A stretch of 64,000 nt of DNA, from the NCBI RefSeq assembly GCF_022170825.1, contig NZ_CP081878.1:2196001-2260000 (forward strand), in the 5' to 3' direction. Below the pieces are notes generated by a model, which worked only from the letters and a program-made list of their open reading frames with translations, ran no database searches and was not told the origin of the DNA. The position numbers and the translations under genes are program-made. Position 1 is the stretch's first letter; each line of letters begins with the position of its first letter. The DNA comes from Exiguobacterium acetylicum (GTDB lineage: Bacteria; Bacillota; Bacilli; Exiguobacteriales; Exiguobacteriaceae). Below are positions 37,937 through 46,853 of the stretch, one piece after another.

Positions 37937-39019
37937 ATGATCTATCTCGATTACGCAGCGACGACTCCGCTACACCCACAAGCGCTTGAACATTATCAAC
38001 AAGCCGCTCAGTCGTTCTACGGCAACAGTTCTTCTCTTCATGACATCGGTGGTGACGCAGAGCGTTTGCTAAAGCGTGCGCGTCAATATCTGATGCAACA
38101 ATTGAATCAACAGGAAGGAACCGTCATCTTTACAGGGAGCGGGTCAGAAGCGAATTACATCGCTTTGACACATTTGATGCGACAAAGTAACAGGTCAGTT
38201 GTCTTGACACTTCAATGTGAACACGACTCGGTCTTGCTTCCGCTTGCGCGCTGGGCGCAAGAAACACGTCACCTTTCTTTATTACCAGACGGAACGTTCG
38301 ATTGGGAACAATTCGTCACGGCTTGTACAGATGAGATCGGTGTCGTCTCAATTCAACACATTAATTCGGATACGGGTTTCCGGTTTCCAGTCGAGCAAAT
38401 TGCGGCATATTGTCAATCAAACGGGGTTCTATTTCATTGCGATGGAGTCCAAGGGTTTTTAAAAGATGAGATCAACATCGACGCCTTTGACGCCTATACG
38501 ATGAGTAGCCATAAGGTATATGGACCCAAAGGATTAGGCGCCCTCTATCTGCGGCGACCACTCTTTAGTCCCTATTACGAAGGACATCACGAGTACGGAA
38601 TTCGTCCGGGTACAGTTGACATTCCAGGAATTGCGGCATTCATCGCTGCCTGTGAGGCGTCTCGATTAGAAAATCCAGGAATCCAAGCTTCAAGCCGTCA
38701 ATTTCGTGGTATGCTAAAAAAAACATTGTCTTCGTCTCGTTACACGATGATTGAGTCGCCGACCCAACTCGCTTCCATCTGTGCCATCCATACGAAACAA
38801 CGCGATGGTCAATACGTATTACTCGCTTTGAATCGTGCTGGAATCGCAGTTTCCGCTGGTAGTGCTTGCCGAGCCGGAGAAAACGGTCCGAACGCGACAT
38901 TGCGTGCGATTGGTTTTGATGAATCATCTGCTCATGGGTTGATTCGACTTAGCTTTGGAAGAACAACGACGAACGAAGAAATCGCACAGTGCATCGATGC
39001 GTTAAACACGATCTCATGA
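37937..39019 (+). CDS. nifS: NAD-locus cysteine desulfurase NifS
   Basis: 360 residues, PLP enzyme of the NifS/IscS class. It opens MIYLDYAATTPLHPQAL; the PLP lysine is in SSHKVYGPKGLGALYL (about 195) and the active cysteine in SAGSACRAGENGPN (about 318). In B. subtilis the gene divergent from nadB supplies sulfur to the Fe-S cluster of NadA, and the same role fits here. It differs clearly from the iscS at 12601. It is followed after 21 nt by niaR. Confidence 0.93.
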   Translation: MIYLDYAATTPLHPQALEHYQQAAQSFYGNSSSLHDIGGDAERLLKRARQYLMQQLNQQEGTVIFTGSGSEANYIALTHLMRQSNRSVVLTLQCEHDSVLLPLARWAQETRHLSLLPDGTFDWEQFVTACTDEIGVVSIQHINSDTGFRFPVEQIAAYCQSNGVLFHCDGVQGFLKDEINIDAFDAYTMSSHKVYGPKGLGALYLRRPLFSPYYEGHHEYGIRPGTVDIPGIAAFIAACEASRLENPGIQASSRQFRGMLKKTLSSSRYTMIESPTQLASICAIHTKQRDGQYVLLALNRAGIAVSAGSACRAGENGPNATLRAIGFDESSAHGLIRLSFGRTTTNEEIAQCIDALNTIS

Positions 39020-39040
39020 CACTGGAGAAAGGTAGGAGAC

Positions 39041-39586
39041 ATGATGGGGAAACGCATCTCCGGAGAAGAACGCCGGAAATCATTACTTCGTATGATCGAA
39101 GAAAGTGAACAGCCTGTCACGGGAACAGCACTCGCTAAACAAGCGGGCGTTAGCAGACAAGTCATCGTTCAAGATTTATCGTTATTAAAAGCAAAAGGGT
39201 ATCCTGTCATTGCGACAGCTCGTGGTTATTTCATCAATGACCCGGAAGTCGACGGTTCGAAATTACGCCGGAAAATCGTTTGTCGTCATGGCATCGATCA
39301 ATTAAAGGATGAGTGTGACGCCATCGTCGATGAAGGAGTCGTCGTTCGCGATGTCATCATTGAACATCCGGTCTATGGCTTCATTACGGGAGAACTAATG
39401 CTGAAAAGTCGTCGCGATGTCCGCGTATTACTCGAGCAACTGGAGGAGACACAAGCTACTCCACTCTCGAGCCTAACGGACGGAGTCCATATCCATACTC
39501 TTGAGGCCGATTATGAGGAAGCACTCGAAGCAGCGATTGCAAAACTCGATCGTCTCGGAATCCTCGTTTCAGAACTTGATGTCTGA
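39041..39586 (+). CDS. niaR: NAD biosynthesis repressor NiaR (YrxA)
   Basis: 181 residues: an N-terminal helix-turn-helix (VTGTALAKQAGVSRQVIVQDLSLL, about residues 26-50) and a C-terminal 3H domain, named for its three conserved histidines, seen here in KIVCRHGIDQ, IIEHPVYGFIT and VHIHTLE. Homologues repress nad genes when bound to nicotinic acid. Adjacent ATGs at 39041 and 39044 are both possible; TAGGAG is closer to ideal spacing for 39044. It lies in an operon with nifS, divergent from its expected target nadBCA. Confidence 0.92.
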   Translation: MMGKRISGEERRKSLLRMIEESEQPVTGTALAKQAGVSRQVIVQDLSLLKAKGYPVIATARGYFINDPEVDGSKLRRKIVCRHGIDQLKDECDAIVDEGVVVRDVIIEHPVYGFITGELMLKSRRDVRVLLEQLEETQATPLSSLTDGVHIHTLEADYEEALEAAIAKLDRLGILVSELDV

Positions 39587-39590
39587 ACAT

Positions 39591-39630
39591 ACAAAAACCG
39601 CTTATTCCTAAGGAATAAGCGGTTTTTGTA
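39591..39630. terminator. Bidirectional terminator between niaR and the CNNM gene
   Basis: AAAAACCGCTTATTCC-TAA-GGAATAAGCGGTTTTT: a perfect 16-nt inverted repeat that serves both convergent genes. Confidence 0.9.
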
Positions 39631-39631
39631 T

Positions 39632-40915
39632 TTAAATCGGTTCAAGTCGTGTATCTGGCATCGCAGATGGACGATCAAAGGTCGCTAAGACTTTTCGGAC
39701 ACGTCGGTTTTCGATATGCAAGACGGTCAACGTGACACGTTCATACTGCATCGCTGTTCCGACTTCCGGTAGCTGTCCACTCTCTTCCATGATCCATCCA
39801 CCCAGAGACTGGGCATCCGTATCTGGCATCGTCAATTGAAATTGCTGGCAGAAGTCTTCAATATCATACTCCGCTAGACATTCATATTGCTCTGGACCAA
39901 TTCGTTTCGTGTACTCCAATGATTCATCGTGTTCATCCCAGATCTCACCAACGATCTCTTCTAAAATATCCTCAAGGGTGATGAGACCAGCCGTGCCCCC
40001 GAATTCATCAAGGACGACAGCCATATGAGATTGCTTGATTTTAAGTTCTGGTAACAAATCCATCAACCGTGTCTGTGGAACGACGAATGACACGGGTCGA
40101 ATCCATTCTCGGATATCAACGGAGCCGTTCTTCACATACGCTCGTAGAAAGTCCCGTTCCGATAATACACCGATGACATGATCAATCGAGTCCTTATAGA
40201 CCGGTAGACGGGAATAGCCGCCTTTTTGCACTTCTGCGAGGATGTCTTCGAATCGTGCATCGATATCAATCGCCTGAATGTCCATTCGTGGCGTCAACGC
40301 ATCCTCGACCGTCGCATGTTGAAAATCAACCGCTTGATGGACGAGTTCAGCCTCTGCAAGACCCATGATGCCCTCTTCCTGACTGATATCAACGAGTGCC
40401 TTGAGTTCCTGTTCAGTCACGAGCGGTCCTTTCGGATCCGCTCCCATCAACCGAAGTGCCAACTGGCGTAAGCGGAGTAACAGGAAAACAAGCGGTCGAA
40501 AACACAGTAAGAAGAAACGAAGTGGACGTCCGATCAGTAATACGTAACGCTCTGTATGCTCACGAGCGTACGATTTCGGAATCAATTCGCCAAACAACAG
40601 CAACAGAAAGAACAGCGCAAGAAACGCAACAGTCTGCGTCGCCACCGTCTCGACGAACTGGATGATCCACCAGCCACCAAACAAGACGAATCCGACATTG
40701 ACGAGTGTATTACCAATCAAAATCGACGTCAGTGTCTCCTCATAACGTTGAAGCAAACGAAACACGCGGGACGCACGCGCGTCCCCCGCTTCTGACTGAT
40801 GCAACAACCGCAACCGATTGACACTCGCGAGTGCTGTCTCGGATGAGGAGAAAAACGCGGATAACACGAGAATCGGAATTAACCAAACGAATGAAATCAT
40901 GGGCAATGGGTCCAC
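39632..40915 (-). CDS. CNNM/CorC family membrane protein with CBS domains
   Basis: 427 residues. An N-terminal CNNM (DUF21) membrane domain of about four helices carries FFSSSETALASVNRLRL (residues 22-38). Two CBS domains follow (about 205-325: ALTPRMDIQAIDID, GYSRLPVYKDSIDHVIGVL, VLDEFGGTAGLITLEDILEEIVGEIWDEHD). A C-terminal CorC/HlyC domain closes it. Such proteins are linked to Mg2+ efflux and resistance; the older hemolysin name is misleading. The GTG at 40915 is used. It follows obg after 38 nt and could be cotranscribed with it. Confidence 0.9.
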   Translation of the reverse strand: MDPLPMISFVWLIPILVLSAFFSSSETALASVNRLRLLHQSEAGDARASRVFRLLQRYEETLTSILIGNTLVNVGFVLFGGWWIIQFVETVATQTVAFLALFFLLLLFGELIPKSYAREHTERYVLLIGRPLRFFLLCFRPLVFLLLRLRQLALRLMGADPKGPLVTEQELKALVDISQEEGIMGLAEAELVHQAVDFQHATVEDALTPRMDIQAIDIDARFEDILAEVQKGGYSRLPVYKDSIDHVIGVLSERDFLRAYVKNGSVDIREWIRPVSFVVPQTRLMDLLPELKIKQSHMAVVLDEFGGTAGLITLEDILEEIVGEIWDEHDESLEYTKRIGPEQYECLAEYDIEDFCQQFQLTMPDTDAQSLGGWIMEESGQLPEVGTAMQYERVTLTVLHIENRRVRKVLATFDRPSAMPDTRLEPI

Positions 40916-40953
40916 GATGCTTTCACACTCCGTTTCCTAATGGAATAAACCGC

Positions 40954-42249
40954 TTAGAATGATGACTCGACGAATTCGAACTCGAAATCACGGATTCGAA
41001 CGACATCACCGTCAATCGCACCAAGACGACGTAACTCTTCATCGACACCCATTTGACGAAGTGTCCGAGCGAAACGTTTAATCGACTCTTCACGCATGAA
41101 GTTCGTCATCGTGAAGAGTTTTTCGATTCGAGGTCCTTTGATGACGAAGCAATCGTCTTCATCTTTTGAAATCGTAAAGCCGGCTTCTGGTGCTTCGTAA
41201 CCGTAGACGACACGTGGTGTCGCTGTTTTCTCTTCGAGTTCCTCTAGACCGAATTCTGGTGTCGCATCGACGAGGTCAGCGATCCGGAATAAGAGATCAC
41301 GTAATCCTTGACGGGTTGCTGCTGAAATCTCGAATACTTCAAGATCCGGGAAAGCTTCCTTGAATGCTTCGAGATGTTCTGCCGCATCCGGCATGTCCAT
41401 CTTGTTTGCGACGACGACTTGTGGACGTTCTGTCAAACGAAGATTATAGTCTGCGAGTTCTTTATTGATGATATTGTAGTCTTCAATCGGATCGCGTCCT
41501 TCCATTCCACTCATGTCGATGACGTGGACGATGACTTTCGTCCGCTCGACGTGACGGAGGAACTGGTGACCGAGTCCGACACCTTCACTTGCGCCTTCAA
41601 TCAATCCTGGTAAGTCAGCCATGACGAAACTACGGCTATCTTCCGTTTCGACGACACCGATGTTCGGTGTGATCGTCGTGAAGTGATACGCTCCGATTTT
41701 CGGACGTGCTGCTGAAACGACGGATAACATCGTTGATTTCCCGACACTCGGGAAGCCGACGAGACCAACGTCTGCTAGCATCTTCAGTTCAAGCTTCAAG
41801 TATTTTTCTTCTCCCGGCTCACCGTTTTCTGCGTGCTCAGGCGCCGGGTTGGCAGGTGTTGCAAAACGTGTATTCCCACGTCCGCCACGTCCGCCTTTTG
41901 CGACGATTGCTTGTTGTCCGTGATGGACGAGATCCGCGATAACCGCGTCCGTATCATCATCGTAGACAACCGTGCCTGGTGGAACCTTGACGACTAAATG
42001 CTCAGCTTTACGACCGTGCATCCCTTTTGACATTCCGTTTTCACCTTGGACTGCTTTAAAGTGACGTTTGTAACGGAAGTCCATCAATGTCCGAAGTCCT
42101 TCGTCGACTTCGAGGACGACGTGAGCCCCGTGACCACCGTCACCGCCGGCTGGACCACCGTCTGGAACGTATTTCTCGCGACGGAACGCTACTTGCCCAC
42201 GTCCTCCGTCACCTGCTTTTACATAAATATTTACCTGATCGACAAACAT
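40954..42249 (-). CDS. obg: GTPase Obg/CgtA
   Basis: 431 residues. The Gly-rich Obg fold at 1-158 includes [15 protein letters not shown] and [11 protein letters not shown]. The G domain has [11 protein letters not shown] near 165-175, a DLPGLIEGA motif and [10 protein letters not shown]. The C-terminal OCT domain runs from about 350 to the end. Obg takes part in 50S assembly and stress/(p)ppGpp signalling. It follows the spo0B-like gene as in B. subtilis spo0B-obg. AGGAGG precedes the ATG. Confidence 0.97.
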   Translation of the reverse strand: MFVDQVNIYVKAGDGGRGQVAFRREKYVPDGGPAGGDGGHGAHVVLEVDEGLRTLMDFRYKRHFKAVQGENGMSKGMHGRKAEHLVVKVPPGTVVYDDDTDAVIADLVHHGQQAIVAKGGRGGRGNTRFATPANPAPEHAENGEPGEEKYLKLELKMLADVGLVGFPSVGKSTMLSVVSAARPKIGAYHFTTITPNIGVVETEDSRSFVMADLPGLIEGASEGVGLGHQFLRHVERTKVIVHVIDMSGMEGRDPIEDYNIINKELADYNLRLTERPQVVVANKMDMPDAAEHLEAFKEAFPDLEVFEISAATRQGLRDLLFRIADLVDATPEFGLEELEEKTATPRVVYGYEAPEAGFTISKDEDDCFVIKGPRIEKLFTMTNFMREESIKRFARTLRQMGVDEELRRLGAIDGDVVRIRDFEFEFVESSF

Positions 42250-42264
42250 GTCGGATCCCTCCTC

Positions 42265-42747
42265 TTACTTCTCTTCCTCAAATGGAAGACTTTCAATCTC
42301 AATCACACACTCATTTTCCGTCTGCGACTCGATTTCCATCGGCGTCACTAGATTCTCAAGGCGCGACATATCTAGTAGATCCCGATAGATCTCGATGGTC
42401 ACGCCCTCGTGGAAGGTCACGGATACTTCTCCTACTCCTACATCAATCATGGCGATGGCTGCTTCGACGAGTCGTTTCAACCGCTCATCTTCCATGTGGG
42501 GTGCTCCGATGACATCATACGTCACAGTTTTGCCTGACCATTCAGCTTGCAGTAACGCCAGTGCGGTTTTCGGCAATCCGATTTGCGCTAGACGTCCTTC
42601 CCGAGATGCTTGCTCCCGGTACGCCGAACAGATTGACTCGACTGCTTGTTCGTCTCCGATCGCGCCATACGAACGGACGAGTTGTATCCGGTTCAACCAC
42701 TCGTGACGAAGAGTCTTTAAAAGATCAAGTACCTGCTGTTCCTCCAT
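42265..42747 (-). CDS. Spo0B-like phosphotransferase domain protein
   Basis: 160 residues. The N-terminal helical hairpin contains LRHEWLNRIQLVRSYGAIGD, which matches the phosphoacceptor-His helix of Spo0B (His15 here). The rest is a short, degenerate GHKL-like alpha/beta region without visible ATP-binding N, G1 or G2 boxes. In B. subtilis Spo0B relays phosphate from Spo0F to Spo0A and is encoded at exactly this place between rpmA and obg. If the host is a non-sporulating Exiguobacterium its partners are uncertain. Assigned by motif plus synteny. Confidence 0.82.
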   Translation of the reverse strand: MEEQQVLDLLKTLRHEWLNRIQLVRSYGAIGDEQAVESICSAYREQASREGRLAQIGLPKTALALLQAEWSGKTVTYDVIGAPHMEDERLKRLVEAAIAMIDVGVGEVSVTFHEGVTIEIYRDLLDMSRLENLVTPMEIESQTENECVIEIESLPFEEEK

Positions 42748-42762
42748 CGGTCGTTCCCTCCT

Positions 42763-42802
42763 AAAAAAAACAGACCCTAACCCTCGAAAGTGGCTAGAGT
42801 CT
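42763..42802 (-). terminator. Terminator downstream of rpmA
   Basis: A 12-13-bp stem CAGACTCTAGCC / GGTTAGGGTCTG (one mismatch, one G-U) followed by TTTTTTTTA on the minus strand, just before the spo0B-like ribosome site. Some readthrough would be needed for obg unless another promoter exists. Confidence 0.75.
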
Positions 42803-42815
42803 GCTTCGTCGATCC

Positions 42816-43094
42816 TTATGCTGGGTAAACGCTGACTTGTTTCTTGTCGCGTCCGAGACGTTCGAAACGAACGACACCAGTTGCAGTTGCGAAAAGTGTA
42901 TCATCGCCACCACGTCCGACGTTCATACCTGGGTGAATCTTCGTACCGCGTTGACGGTAGAGGATTGAACCAGCAGAAACAGTTTGACCGTCTGCACGTT
43001 TCGCCCCAAGGCGTTTCGATTGCGAGTCACGACCGTTCTTTGTCGAACCTACCCCTTTTTTCGATGCGAAGAACTGAAGATTAAGTTTCAACAT
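42816..43094 (-). CDS. rpmA: 50S ribosomal protein L27 with cleavable leader
   Basis: 92 residues. The mature part [21 protein letters not shown] and [18 protein letters not shown] is standard L27. The first nine residues, MLKLNLQFF, form the Firmicute leader that Prp removes to expose the N-terminus near the peptidyl transferase centre; cleavage after Phe9 is expected. The protease gene prp lies 14 nt upstream, so precursor and processor are cotranscribed. Confidence 0.97.
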   Translation of the reverse strand: MLKLNLQFFASKKGVGSTKNGRDSQSKRLGAKRADGQTVSAGSILYRQRGTKIHPGMNVGRGGDDTLFATATGVVRFERLGRDKKQVSVYPA

Positions 43095-43108
43095 GTGGAA
43101 TCCACCTC

Positions 43109-43447
43109 CTATACTTGTTCAAGTTGGATAAACTCACCGTAACTTTCAGCGATGGTACCAAGCTGGACCAAAGTCGCCTCAAGTAACAATTGGGTGCGTT
43201 CACTGACATCCGGTGCTAAGTCAGCGTACGGTTCTACATAAAAGTAGCCACCCTCTTGTTGTTCTGCCATTTCAAGGAGCAGGACCTGCCCGAGTAATGC
43301 TTCTATGGCATTGTATGCCCCGAAGATCACCGACGATACGCCGGCGCAGACAAGGTCGAGACCTGGTTCTGCAAACTCGGCATGTCCTGTCACTTCGATG
43401 GAGCGGACGAGTTCCGCTTCATCTCGTCGAATCTTGACACGTATCAT
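43109..43447 (-). CDS. prp: Ribosomal-processing cysteine protease Prp (YsxB)
   Basis: 112 residues. The catalytic pair is visible as [19 protein letters not shown]: His22 and Cys34. Prp removes the N-terminal extension of L27 in Firmicutes. The gene lies between rplU and rpmA as in B. subtilis and Staphylococcus, with 3 nt to rplU. Family and role are well established. Confidence 0.95.
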   Translation of the reverse strand: MIRVKIRRDEAELVRSIEVTGHAEFAEPGLDLVCAGVSSVIFGAYNAIEALLGQVLLLEMAEQQEGGYFYVEPYADLAPDVSERTQLLLEATLVQLGTIAESYGEFIQLEQV

Positions 43448-43450
43448 GGC

Positions 43451-43759
43451 TTACGCTTCGATTTTCTCGATGCGGACCTTCGTGTAAGGTTGACGGTGAC
43501 CTTGCTTACGACGGTAGTTCTTTTTCGCTTTCATTTTGAAGACAGTGATCTTTTTCGCGCGAGCGTGTTTGATGACCGTTGCTACGACCTTCGCACCTTC
43601 TACGAGTGGAGCGCCGACTTTAACATCGTCACCACCAAGGATCAATACTTCACCAAATTCAACTGTGCTGTCGACGTCTGCGTTTAATTTCTCAACGTAG
43701 ATTTCTTGGCCAGCTTCGACTTTGACTTGTTTACCACCAGTTTTGATAATTGCGTACAT
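43451..43759 (-). CDS. rplU: 50S ribosomal protein L21
   Basis: 102 residues, starting [25 protein letters not shown] and ending [20 protein letters not shown]-like ([18 protein letters not shown] here). It binds 23S rRNA and L20. I use the ATG at 43759, 9 nt after GAGGAGG; the frame extends through a GTG at 43768 that overlaps the ribosome site. A structured leader and a strong promoter precede it. Confidence 0.97.
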   Translation of the reverse strand: MYAIIKTGGKQVKVEAGQEIYVEKLNADVDSTVEFGEVLILGGDDVKVGAPLVEGAKVVATVIKHARAKKITVFKMKAKKNYRRKQGHRQPYTKVRIEKIEA

Positions 43760-43866
43760 TACGTGCACCTCCTCTTAGGAACTCAGACTCGCCATCGCGG
43801 GCAGCAGATGCTTTAAAACCCGGTCTGTGCGGTTGTAGTCATTTGGTGCTTCCAAACGAACTAACG
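43760..43866 (-). promoter_or_regulatory. Ribosomal L21 leader RNA
   Basis: The 5' untranslated region from the predicted start point to rplU contains the conserved-looking stretch ACCGGGTTTTAAAGCATCTG followed by CTGCCCGCGATGGCGAGTC, similar to the L21 leader motif of Bacillales as I remember it. It probably mediates autogenous control by a ribosomal protein of the operon. Confidence 0.65.
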
Positions 43867-43872
43867 TTATTC

Positions 43873-43902
43873 AGAATACCAAACGTTCTTCCACCTTGTC
43901 AA
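43873..43902 (-). promoter_or_regulatory. Promoter of rplU-prp-rpmA
   Basis: Minus strand TTGACA (43897-43902), 18-nt spacer, TATTCT (43873-43878), immediately after the RNase E/G gene. Confidence 0.6.
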
Positions 43903-43917
43903 TGCTGTTCTGAAGGA

Positions 43918-45258
43918 TTATTCCGATCGCTTGACGAAATCGAGACAGTCCTGTGACGACCCCGTGAACAGGACGGCTGGATCGCCTTCAAGCACATGCA
44001 CTTCGAGCGGTTGGCGGGAGACGAATTCGTCTTGCAGCAGATGACGCGGTGCCCGAATCACGACTGCTTCCGCGTAAGTCGCGATCTCAAGCAACTTCGG
44101 TTCGATTAACCGATAGACGCTTAATCGTGTCCACTGACCGGATTCCTGCGAGCGTTCCTGTAGTGATTTTCCATGGCGTTGTCGTGTCAGTTCGCATAAA
44201 CCCATTTTCGTAAAGCCATAGACTTCGATTTGTTTTGTCTCGAGTGCTGCTCGCTCTTTTAAGAGCTGGGTCACACGTGTCTGACCTTTACTTGAGCCAC
44301 GGAGAAAATCAATCGCAATCATACCGCTAATGTTGCGCAATCGTAATTGACGCATGACTTCGACGGCAGCCGCTTCATTGATTTGGTCAAACGTCCGCTT
44401 TTGTTCCTTAACGGAAATCGTCTTCCCGCTGTTGACGTCGATGACAGTCATCGTTTCAACTTCTTCAATCAAGAGATACGCCCCTCCGTCGAGCCAGACG
44501 ACGCGTTGCATCGCTTTCTCGATTGCCCCATCAATCTTCTCCATCTCTGGCAAGCGTCCTTTTCGCAACGACCGTTCGACAGACAGACCAAGTAATTCGA
44601 GTCGTTCCTTTTCCTGACGTGTCATGACGAGCGCTTCTGTGACATGTGGAAGCCGTTTTGCTTCTTGGACGATCAACGCCTCATCTTGTTCGAGACGAGG
44701 AGACTGCATGAGTTCTTTATGCCGTGTCCGCAACGACTGCAGCTCTTGCTTTAATTCCTCGATTGACGCTTTTGCTGCCTCCGTCCGGTAGAGAATGCCT
44801 TCTTCGTCTGTCGTCGTCAGTTGCTCCGCTAGTTGGCGCTGAACGACTAAATCCAGCTTCCGACTAAAACGGACCCGCCGACCGTACGGGAAATAGACGA
44901 GATAACGCCCCCCATAGGTGATGTTCTGCGTTACCTTATGCTGTTTCGGTGCGACGCCTTCCTTGACGACTTGGACGAGTAACGTCTGCCCGACCTGAAC
45001 AGCTTGTCCGATCGTCGGTACATCCGGAAAACGACGCAGTACTTCTACCGTCTCATTAAGTGGTAAGTACAGCGGTGTACCGTCGGTCGCGATTAAGAAC
45101 GCTGCCCCGAGCGTCGGATGCAATCGATCGACCTTAGCATAGACGAAAGTACCAACGCGAATCTCGTCGCGCATCCGTTCATGGTATTCAATCAATCGAC
45201 CACCTTCGACCAATGCCAGTCGTTCGAGCGAGGCGGTCTGTTCACTAATCCATCGCAT
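43918..45258 (-). CDS. rng: RNase E/G family endoribonuclease
   Basis: 446 residues. The catalytic metal-binding motifs are present: TVIDVNSGK with Asp274 and IAIDFLRGSSKG with Asp317, matching the two Asp of RNase E. The N-terminal S1/RNase H region has GTFVYAKVDRLHPTLGAAF. The Zn-link CPxCxG that normally follows the second Asp region is missing: residues about 360-378 read RHGKSLQERSQESGQ without cysteines. B. subtilis lacks RNase E/G and has spoIVFA/spoIVFB at this place between minD and rplU. Likely roles are rRNA and mRNA processing. Confidence 0.88.
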   Translation of the reverse strand: MRWISEQTASLERLALVEGGRLIEYHERMRDEIRVGTFVYAKVDRLHPTLGAAFLIATDGTPLYLPLNETVEVLRRFPDVPTIGQAVQVGQTLLVQVVKEGVAPKQHKVTQNITYGGRYLVYFPYGRRVRFSRKLDLVVQRQLAEQLTTTDEEGILYRTEAAKASIEELKQELQSLRTRHKELMQSPRLEQDEALIVQEAKRLPHVTEALVMTRQEKERLELLGLSVERSLRKGRLPEMEKIDGAIEKAMQRVVWLDGGAYLLIEEVETMTVIDVNSGKTISVKEQKRTFDQINEAAAVEVMRQLRLRNISGMIAIDFLRGSSKGQTRVTQLLKERAALETKQIEVYGFTKMGLCELTRQRHGKSLQERSQESGQWTRLSVYRLIEPKLLEIATYAEAVVIRAPRHLLQDEFVSRQPLEVHVLEGDPAVLFTGSSQDCLDFVKRSE

Positions 45259-45270
45259 ACTGATCCCTCC

Positions 45271-45313
45271 AAAAAAATTAGACTAGGCGCGACGATGTCG
45301 TCCTAGTCTAATT
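45271..45313 (-). terminator. Terminator downstream of minD
   Basis: An 11-bp perfect stem ATTAGACTAGG / CCTAGTCTAAT closes a 14-nt loop and is followed by TTTTTT on the minus strand, right before the rng ribosome site. Confidence 0.8.
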
Positions 45314-45321
45314 TCCCATTC

Positions 45322-46125
45322 TTATTTCATCCCAAGCATCTTCTTCAATTTGACGAAGAACCCTTTTTGCGGTTGTTCATTTAAATCAAGCAGTGGTACG
45401 GATTCGCCAAGAATCCGGCGCGCGATGTTTCGGTAGCCGAGTCCAGCCCGGTTATCGGGATTCATCGTCACAGGGACACCACGGTGCGAAGCAGCGATGA
45501 CTTCTTCATCATCGATGATCAGACCAAGCAGATCAATCGAGAGAATGCGCATGATCTCATCGATGTCGAGCATATCGCCAGACGCCATCATGTGTGAACG
45601 GACCCGGTTGATGACGAGTTTCGGAACGATGTTACGTTCTGAGCGCTCAAGCATTCCAATGATCCGGTCCGCATCCTGGACAGCTGCTTTTTCTGGTGTC
45701 GTCACGACGACGGCTTCATCCGCTCCAGCAATCGCATTCATGAACCCTTGTTCGATCCCTGCTGGGCAGTCAATCAAGACGAAGTCGTATTCGAGTTTTA
45801 GTGTATCGATGATTGCCTTCACCTGTTCGGGTGTGACGGAGGACTTATCCTTTGATTGAGCAGCAGGCAACAGATACATCTCTTCAAAACGTTTATCGCG
45901 GACGAGTGCTTGGTGCAACTTACATTGCCCTGTCACGACGTCAACGATGTTATAGATACTCCGGTTATCGAGACCAAGCACGATATCCAGATTGCGTAAC
46001 CCGATATCCGTATCGACGAGACAAACCGAATGTCCCATCAATGCAAGTGCTGTTCCGATGTTTGCAGTCGTCGTCGTTTTCCCGACGCCGCCTTTTCCGG
46101 ATGTGACGACGATGGCGCGTCCCAT
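45322..46125 (-). CDS. minD: Septum site-determining ATPase MinD
   Basis: 267 residues from MGRAIVVTSGKGGVGKTTTTANIG (deviant Walker A at 9-17 of this start). DIGLRNLDIVLG, LIDCPAGIEQGF and VVTTPEKAAVQDADRIIGML are all MinD signatures, and the C-terminus FFVKLKKMLG is an amphipathic membrane-targeting helix. The frame continues 18 codons upstream to a GTG overlapping minC; I chose the start at 46125 because it matches family length and has GGAGG upstream. MinD recruits MinC to block polar division. Confidence 0.95.
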   Translation of the reverse strand: MGRAIVVTSGKGGVGKTTTTANIGTALALMGHSVCLVDTDIGLRNLDIVLGLDNRSIYNIVDVVTGQCKLHQALVRDKRFEEMYLLPAAQSKDKSSVTPEQVKAIIDTLKLEYDFVLIDCPAGIEQGFMNAIAGADEAVVVTTPEKAAVQDADRIIGMLERSERNIVPKLVINRVRSHMMASGDMLDIDEIMRILSIDLLGLIIDDEEVIAASHRGVPVTMNPDNRAGLGYRNIARRILGESVPLLDLNEQPQKGFFVKLKKMLGMK

Positions 46126-46175
46126 GTTCGTCTTCGCCTCCATATGTACCTGTTCTTTCACTTGTTCCATATCCG

Positions 46176-46850
46176 TCACCCTCTTTCACTATCAATCGCA
46201 AACTGATCCATCCGCGCGAGCGGAACGGTTTGAAGGCGGGAGAATTCGACCCCGTCTTCACCTAAAAATGCACAACCCATGTCAAGCGCAGGAATCGGTG
46301 CGTCATCCGGTTCCTCGTGGATGGTTCCAGCGACCGCAACCCATTTCGGCTGGAGCACACTCGCCGCGACGACCGCTTCCGTATTGCCACCTTTCCCCGC
46401 ATGAACGGTACCACGCAAAGCACCGAGACAATAGATACTTCCTGTCGCATGAACGACCGCTCCCGGATTGATATCTCCGATGATGACGATCGAACCTTCG
46501 ACGTCTAATACGTGCCCACTGCGTGCCGTTCCACCGAAGTAATGAAACGTTCGCTCTCCGTACAAGGCTTTTGCCTCGTCCTTCGTGATGCACTCACTGT
46601 CATAACCTTTGAAAGAGAAGGAATCATGTCGCGCGACGATAGATTCGACGGCCGTCAACACCCCTTCATCGACGTAACGTCGACCGAAGAAGAAGGTGAT
46701 GGGTACGGCGCGTCCGTTCTCGACGGATTTGTCCGCAAGCGTCAACTCTAAATCGTCAAGAAATTCATCCACACTGCACCTTTCATTCACATAGACGGCG
46801 AGGCCACCACGATGACCTTTCATCGTTACATAACGTTTACGCTCAATCAT
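46176..46850 (-). CDS. minC: Septum site-determining protein MinC
   Basis: 224 residues. The N-terminal domain (1-100) inhibits FtsZ assembly. The C-terminal beta-helix has TARSGHVLDVEGSIVIIGDINPGAVVHATGSIYCLGALRGTVHAG-type repeats (about 105-150), which bind MinD. It follows mreD after 3 nt, in mreBCD-minCD order as in B. subtilis. Confidence 0.94.
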   Translation of the reverse strand: MIERKRYVTMKGHRGGLAVYVNERCSVDEFLDDLELTLADKSVENGRAVPITFFFGRRYVDEGVLTAVESIVARHDSFSFKGYDSECITKDEAKALYGERTFHYFGGTARSGHVLDVEGSIVIIGDINPGAVVHATGSIYCLGALRGTVHAGKGGNTEAVVAASVLQPKWVAVAGTIHEEPDDAPIPALDMGCAFLGEDGVEFSRLQTVPLARMDQFAIDSERG

Positions 46851-46853
46851 GAC

